Shown piece by piece: positions 62,401 through 64,000 of a DNA stretch of 64,000 bases (position 1 is the stretch's first letter; each line of letters begins with the position of its first letter). The notes below the pieces were generated by a model. That model saw nothing but the letters and a program-made list of their open reading frames with translations. It was not told the origin of the DNA and did not search any database. Source of the stretch: Trileptium ribeirensis (taxonomy: Eukaryota; Nematoda; Enoplea; Enoplida; Thoracostomopsidae); NCBI GenBank assembly GCA_030248225.1, contig JASANE010025007.1, positions 1 to 64,000 of the forward strand. The letters are read 5' to 3'. A program made the position numbers and the translations under genes.

Positions 62401-63578
62401 GCGAAGTCGGCGGGGAACGAACATATTGTCTGGGTGTTTTCAACGACGAATCCGTAATCCGTTGCAGCTAGTTGGAGTTTGAACGCTTGAGACGCGTCAA
62501 TGTTAGTGATATGTACTGAAAATGATGCACAGTGACGCAAAATTCTTTTTGATTAGTACATTTCAGGCCTACTGACAGGAGAAATTCTCAAATTGCTCGA
62601 ATCGGTTGCACAGAAGCATGACGATGGCGAGCGATCGATGAGTCGACTAAAAATGAAAATATTTTCAGCAGTTAGTATTGACCACTTTATTTGATAACAA
62701 ATATGACAATTAATACATTATTATATTTGGGAACAACATCTAATTGGAAATCGTGTTAAAGAAAAAATTCTCATCATAACATCCCATTCAAAATTTAAGC
62801 CTGAAACGTAACTACTTTTTGCTTGTCCAATACAGAAAGGCAACTTGTTTCCAGCAGGCAGTGACAGTACCTGAAGGCGATAAACAAATACGAGGAAAAT
62901 ATATATACACTGAAAATACGTTTCCGTGAAATTTAAAAGAAGTTTCTTTAATCTTTGCACCACAAGATATTCTTTTAAAATTCAAAGAACTATTCTTTCA
63001 AACTTCAGAGATAAATCTTAATAAAATAATTATTCTTTAAAAACATAATTCTTTGAAATTTCAACGAATAGTTTTTTTCAATTTTAACAGAATATTCTGG
63101 TGGTGCAAAAATCATAGAAACTTCTTTTAAATTTTATGGAAAGAATTCTGAGTGTAGATTTTTCTCAATTGCACGATATATAATCCTTAAACATTAGCAA
63201 AATCTATATAAAATTGCACAAATTTTTAATGCGGTGTTTCAAAATATACCTAGTTATATATCTAAATTATCTTTGAATATATGATAAGTTTTTAACATAA
63301 GTTATGTTATTAATACATTATAGTATATCATTAAGTATTTATACACTTTATCGAGCCAAAAGTTTATTTCATCGCCAAGCTATGTATGTTCTGCAAAGTA
63401 ATTTTTATATTCTTTTCAGCATGCGGGAACCCTACTGCCGCTTCTGTCCAATCTTGGCGTGTTCGATGGCGAATTTCCACCTTATTCCTCAGCATTGATG
63501 GTAGAATTGTGGCAGCAAGTTTCATTAACAAATGCGAACGGTTTGCATGGCAACTCAAGACAGCAACCAGATTTTTTT
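39167..63578 (+). CDS. Histidine acid phosphatase, nine exons, 3' end beyond the window
   Basis: Joining 39167-39427, 41267-41362, 44051-44137, 46556-46732, 58505-58606, 59412-59501, 60093-60216, 62567-62670 and 63420-63578 gives 400 codons with no stop. All eight internal introns are GT-AG and all phases agree. The family hydrolyses phosphomonoesters through a phosphohistidine, usually in lysosomes or outside the cell. A hydrophobic N-terminus (about residues 9-20) fits a signal peptide. RHGDRSP (90-96) carries the nucleophile His91, and R152 in VRSSSQDR matches the second phosphate-binding Arg. N-glycosylation sequons lie at N73 and N145. H348 is followed by A349 where the family has Asp (HD motif). 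About 60-80 residues of a usual family member are still missing after exon 9. Paralogue assignment (lysosomal or secreted type) is not possible here. Confidence 0.92.
39428..41266 (+). other. Intron 1
   Basis: Begins GTAAGT and ends TTTTAG. A GC-richer patch at about 40690-40980, with tggtacggtggctagcacatctg, looks like a degraded repeat, perhaps a SINE head; otherwise AT-rich sequence. Confidence 0.8.
41267..41362 (+). CDS. Acid phosphatase exon 2: RHGDRSP active-site motif
   Basis: Codes residues 88-119 in phase 0. It opens VFRHGDRSPG, the signature of histidine acid phosphatases, with His91 the expected nucleophile, and continues WPEGFKKLTP as usual for the family. Confidence 0.95.
41363..44050 (+). 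other. Intron 2
   Basis: Begins GTAAAA and ends TTTTAG. It contains a tRNA-derived SINE at about 42764-43060. No other gene is seen. Confidence 0.8.
42764..43060 (+). repeat. tRNA-derived SINE
   Basis: The head reads tggtgcagttgtgagagcgcg, then ctcagaatcatgag and a B-box-like tgtttcagacctc, close to the layout of a tRNA with an anticodon arm. A unique body follows (ctcttgggcaagag, aactggcacccgctcaaggc, gacctggttacaattcccg). The source tRNA resembles a Met type but I am not sure. The copy is not related by eye to the palindrome SINE family. Confidence 0.7.
44051..44137 (+). CDS. Acid phosphatase exon 3
   Basis: Codes residues 120-148 (LGIQQTYALGQYLRRQYG...), the helix that follows the active-site loop in this family. 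Contains the sequon N145-E-S. Phase 0 at both ends. Confidence 0.93.
44138..46555 (+). other. Intron 3
   Basis: Begins GTAAAA and ends ATGTAG. A GC-rich patch at about 45390-45535 stands out but matches nothing I recognise. Confidence 0.8.
46556..46732 (+). CDS. Acid phosphatase exon 4: second catalytic Arg region
   Basis: Codes residues 149-207. It begins VQVRSSSQDRALDSARSLL, matching the family segment usually read as RSTDxDR; R152 and R158 are kept while the Asp after RST is Ser. GLFP follows as expected. The exon ends before GTAGGT. It is more GC-rich than other exons, and Gln/Ser/His-rich in the middle. Confidence 0.92.
50615..50760 (+). repeat. Purine-rich low-complexity tract
   Basis: About 145 bp in which the plus strand is overwhelmingly A and G, directly after an AT-rich run. 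Confidence 0.75.
54830..55050 (+). repeat. SINE-family copy with A- and B-box-like parts
   Basis: Plus strand: gtacgttgtgaagc, gcgcggttccctaaggaactaagcaac (a decayed form of the palindrome), then tagaatagtggctaacc (A-box-like) and aggttcaatcagc (B-box-like), then atttgttcaatac. Confidence 0.6.
58505..58606 (+). CDS. Acid phosphatase exon 5
   Basis: Codes residues 208-241. LLKPSKYKCPVLDSW matches the family segment that follows the second catalytic Arg exon, where a conserved CP pair lies. The join to exon 4 across 11.8 kb keeps phase 0 and falls at the boundary known from vertebrate family members. Confidence 0.85.
58607..59411 (+). other. Intron 5
   Basis: Begins GTATAT and ends GATAG. Nothing else recognised. 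Confidence 0.8.
59412..59501 (+). CDS. Acid phosphatase exon 6
   Basis: Codes residues 242-271 (EFLKHLRAKSKIPDL...ELYRPLLVQ). Phase 0 at both ends. The pattern fits the helical cap domain of the family. Confidence 0.85.
59502..60092 (+). other. Intron 6
   Basis: Begins GTATGC and ends TTTCAG. Nothing else recognised. Confidence 0.8.
60093..60216 (+). CDS. Acid phosphatase exon 7
   Basis: Codes residues 272-312 plus one base of codon 313. It contains PTWVTPQVWTRM, matching the family segment LP-x-WAT... in the cap. Ends before GTAAGT in phase 1. Confidence 0.88.
61245..61400 (-). repeat. SINE-family fragment
   Basis: agctgttgctcggtacgaaggaacctcacaaagcgaacg and the following acaacatc...gcgcacg match the minus-strand family at 25.37-25.50 kb. 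The palindrome is decayed and the tRNA-like part is not clear. Confidence 0.55.
61505..62200. repeat. Fold-back / terminal-inverted-repeat element, about 700 bp
   Basis: The left end (gttgccgaaggtcc, then cggcttaggggt) matches the reverse complement of the right end (gtgccaaaggttgg, then cggcgtaggggg). The arms continue with tttcaggaactcaaaattttt and a run of tttt-g-cc-aattt phrases on both sides, giving imperfect arms of about 200 bp. The centre (about 61735-61990) is GC-rich. No transposase frame is present, so it is non-autonomous. Confidence 0.75.
62567..62670 (+). CDS. Acid phosphatase exon 8
   Basis: Completes codon 313 as Gly and codes to residue 347. LLTGEILKLLE and then LKMKIFSA match the helix and strand that lead to the family's HD motif. 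Ends before GTTAGT in phase 0. Confidence 0.9.
62671..63419 (+). other. Intron 8
   Basis: Begins GTTAGT and ends TTTCAG. A TA-flanked inverted-repeat element occupies 62908-63154. Confidence 0.8.
62908..63154. repeat. MITE-like element with TA flanks
   Basis: The left arm (cactgaaaatacgtttcc...aaatttaaaagaagtttct...tttgcaccac, 62908-62964) matches the reverse complement of the right arm (to 63154) over about 57 bp with a few mismatches. TA lies on both sides (62906-62907 and 63155-63156), the usual Tc1/mariner target. The centre is AT-rich with attctttaa-like words, and no protein is encoded. Confidence 0.72.
63420..63578 (+). CDS. Acid phosphatase exon 9: variant HA motif
   Basis: Codes residues 348-400. 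It opens HAGTLLPLLSNLGVFDG and continues PPYSSALMVELWQ, which is the segment after the HD motif in the family. Codon GCG (63423-63425) gives Ala where Asp is expected. Ends before GTAAGT in phase 0, so at least one more exon follows outside the window. Confidence 0.9.
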
Positions 63579-64000
63579 GTAAGTTGGCAAATAATTCTGT
63601 AATTGACAAATCGCAGAATGATGATTTGACATTGTCGTGTTATGCAGCATATATCATTTGGTAATATCGTCATGGGTGCTTAGTTTGTCTGCTCAAACCA
63701 TTCCAAACATACCAACCTATACCTATCCTAATACTGATTTTACCCTTAGGTTTTCAATAGGTAATGTTAGACATAAATTCACGAAAAATCGGGTTTAAAT
63801 CCGAAAAAACTATGTCGTATGCTAGGTTGTGGGGTACGCAAATGAAGGCGTTACTAGTGGGTCGTACATAGATTGCGATAGGTTCAATATTAAATGGGGT
63901 GCACCATCAAATGTTCAAAATCAGGACGCAGAATTTCGCAGTTTTAATAAAAAATATTAGCATAGATCACATTAAATGTTGTCAGTAAAATTTACATTAT
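63579..64000 (+). other. Intron 9, incomplete
   Basis: Starts GTAAGT and reaches the end of the window without a recognisable acceptor and exon. Confidence 0.7.

Larger units (their letters stand above)
60217..62566 (+). other. Intron 7
   Basis: Begins GTAAGT and ends TTTCAG. It holds a SINE-family fragment (61245-61400) and the fold-back element at 61505-62200. Confidence 0.8.

Overview
The window is nuclear DNA of a metazoan: AT-rich, with spliced genes, long introns and many retroelements. The phylum is not fixed by the sequence. The CWYH-type Gag zinc finger, the CR1-like LINEs and the gene structure suit an invertebrate, possibly a flatworm or other lophotrochozoan; that is inference.

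Region 1 (1-13.7 kb). Degenerate repeats are followed by a complete Ty3/gypsy-type LTR retrotransposon on the minus strand (2068-7457). It has two LTRs, a CACT target-site duplication, a gag frame and a 1169-codon pol frame without stops. Gag carries an N-terminal 2A-like peptide (NPGP) behind a hydrophobic leader. Gag and Pol are joined by a canonical -1 frameshift signal (GGGAAAC plus hairpin). After the integrase and GPY/F module, Pol ends in a PWWP-like domain, where chromoviruses carry a chromodomain. The LTR holds two ATTTGCAT octamers and a TATA box. A decayed CR1-like LINE follows at about 8.9-10.7 kb.

Region 2 (13.7-39 kb). A decayed LINE with ORF1 (PHD-like finger), endonuclease and RT lies at 13.7-17.4 kb, its RT catalytic block deleted. 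Then come 21 kb without a recognisable gene. They contain copies of a tRNA-like SINE family with a conserved palindrome, a satellite of about 134 bp (33.35-34.29 kb), a tandem duplication at 35.5 kb and small repeats.

Region 3 (39.2 kb to the end). A plus-strand histidine acid phosphatase gene of nine visible exons (39167-63578, 400 codons) starts with a signal peptide and runs off the window. Splice phases agree throughout. The nucleophile motif RHGDRSP is intact, but the catalytic HD motif reads HA. The introns hold a tRNA-derived SINE, a SINE-family copy, a fold-back element and a TA-flanked MITE.
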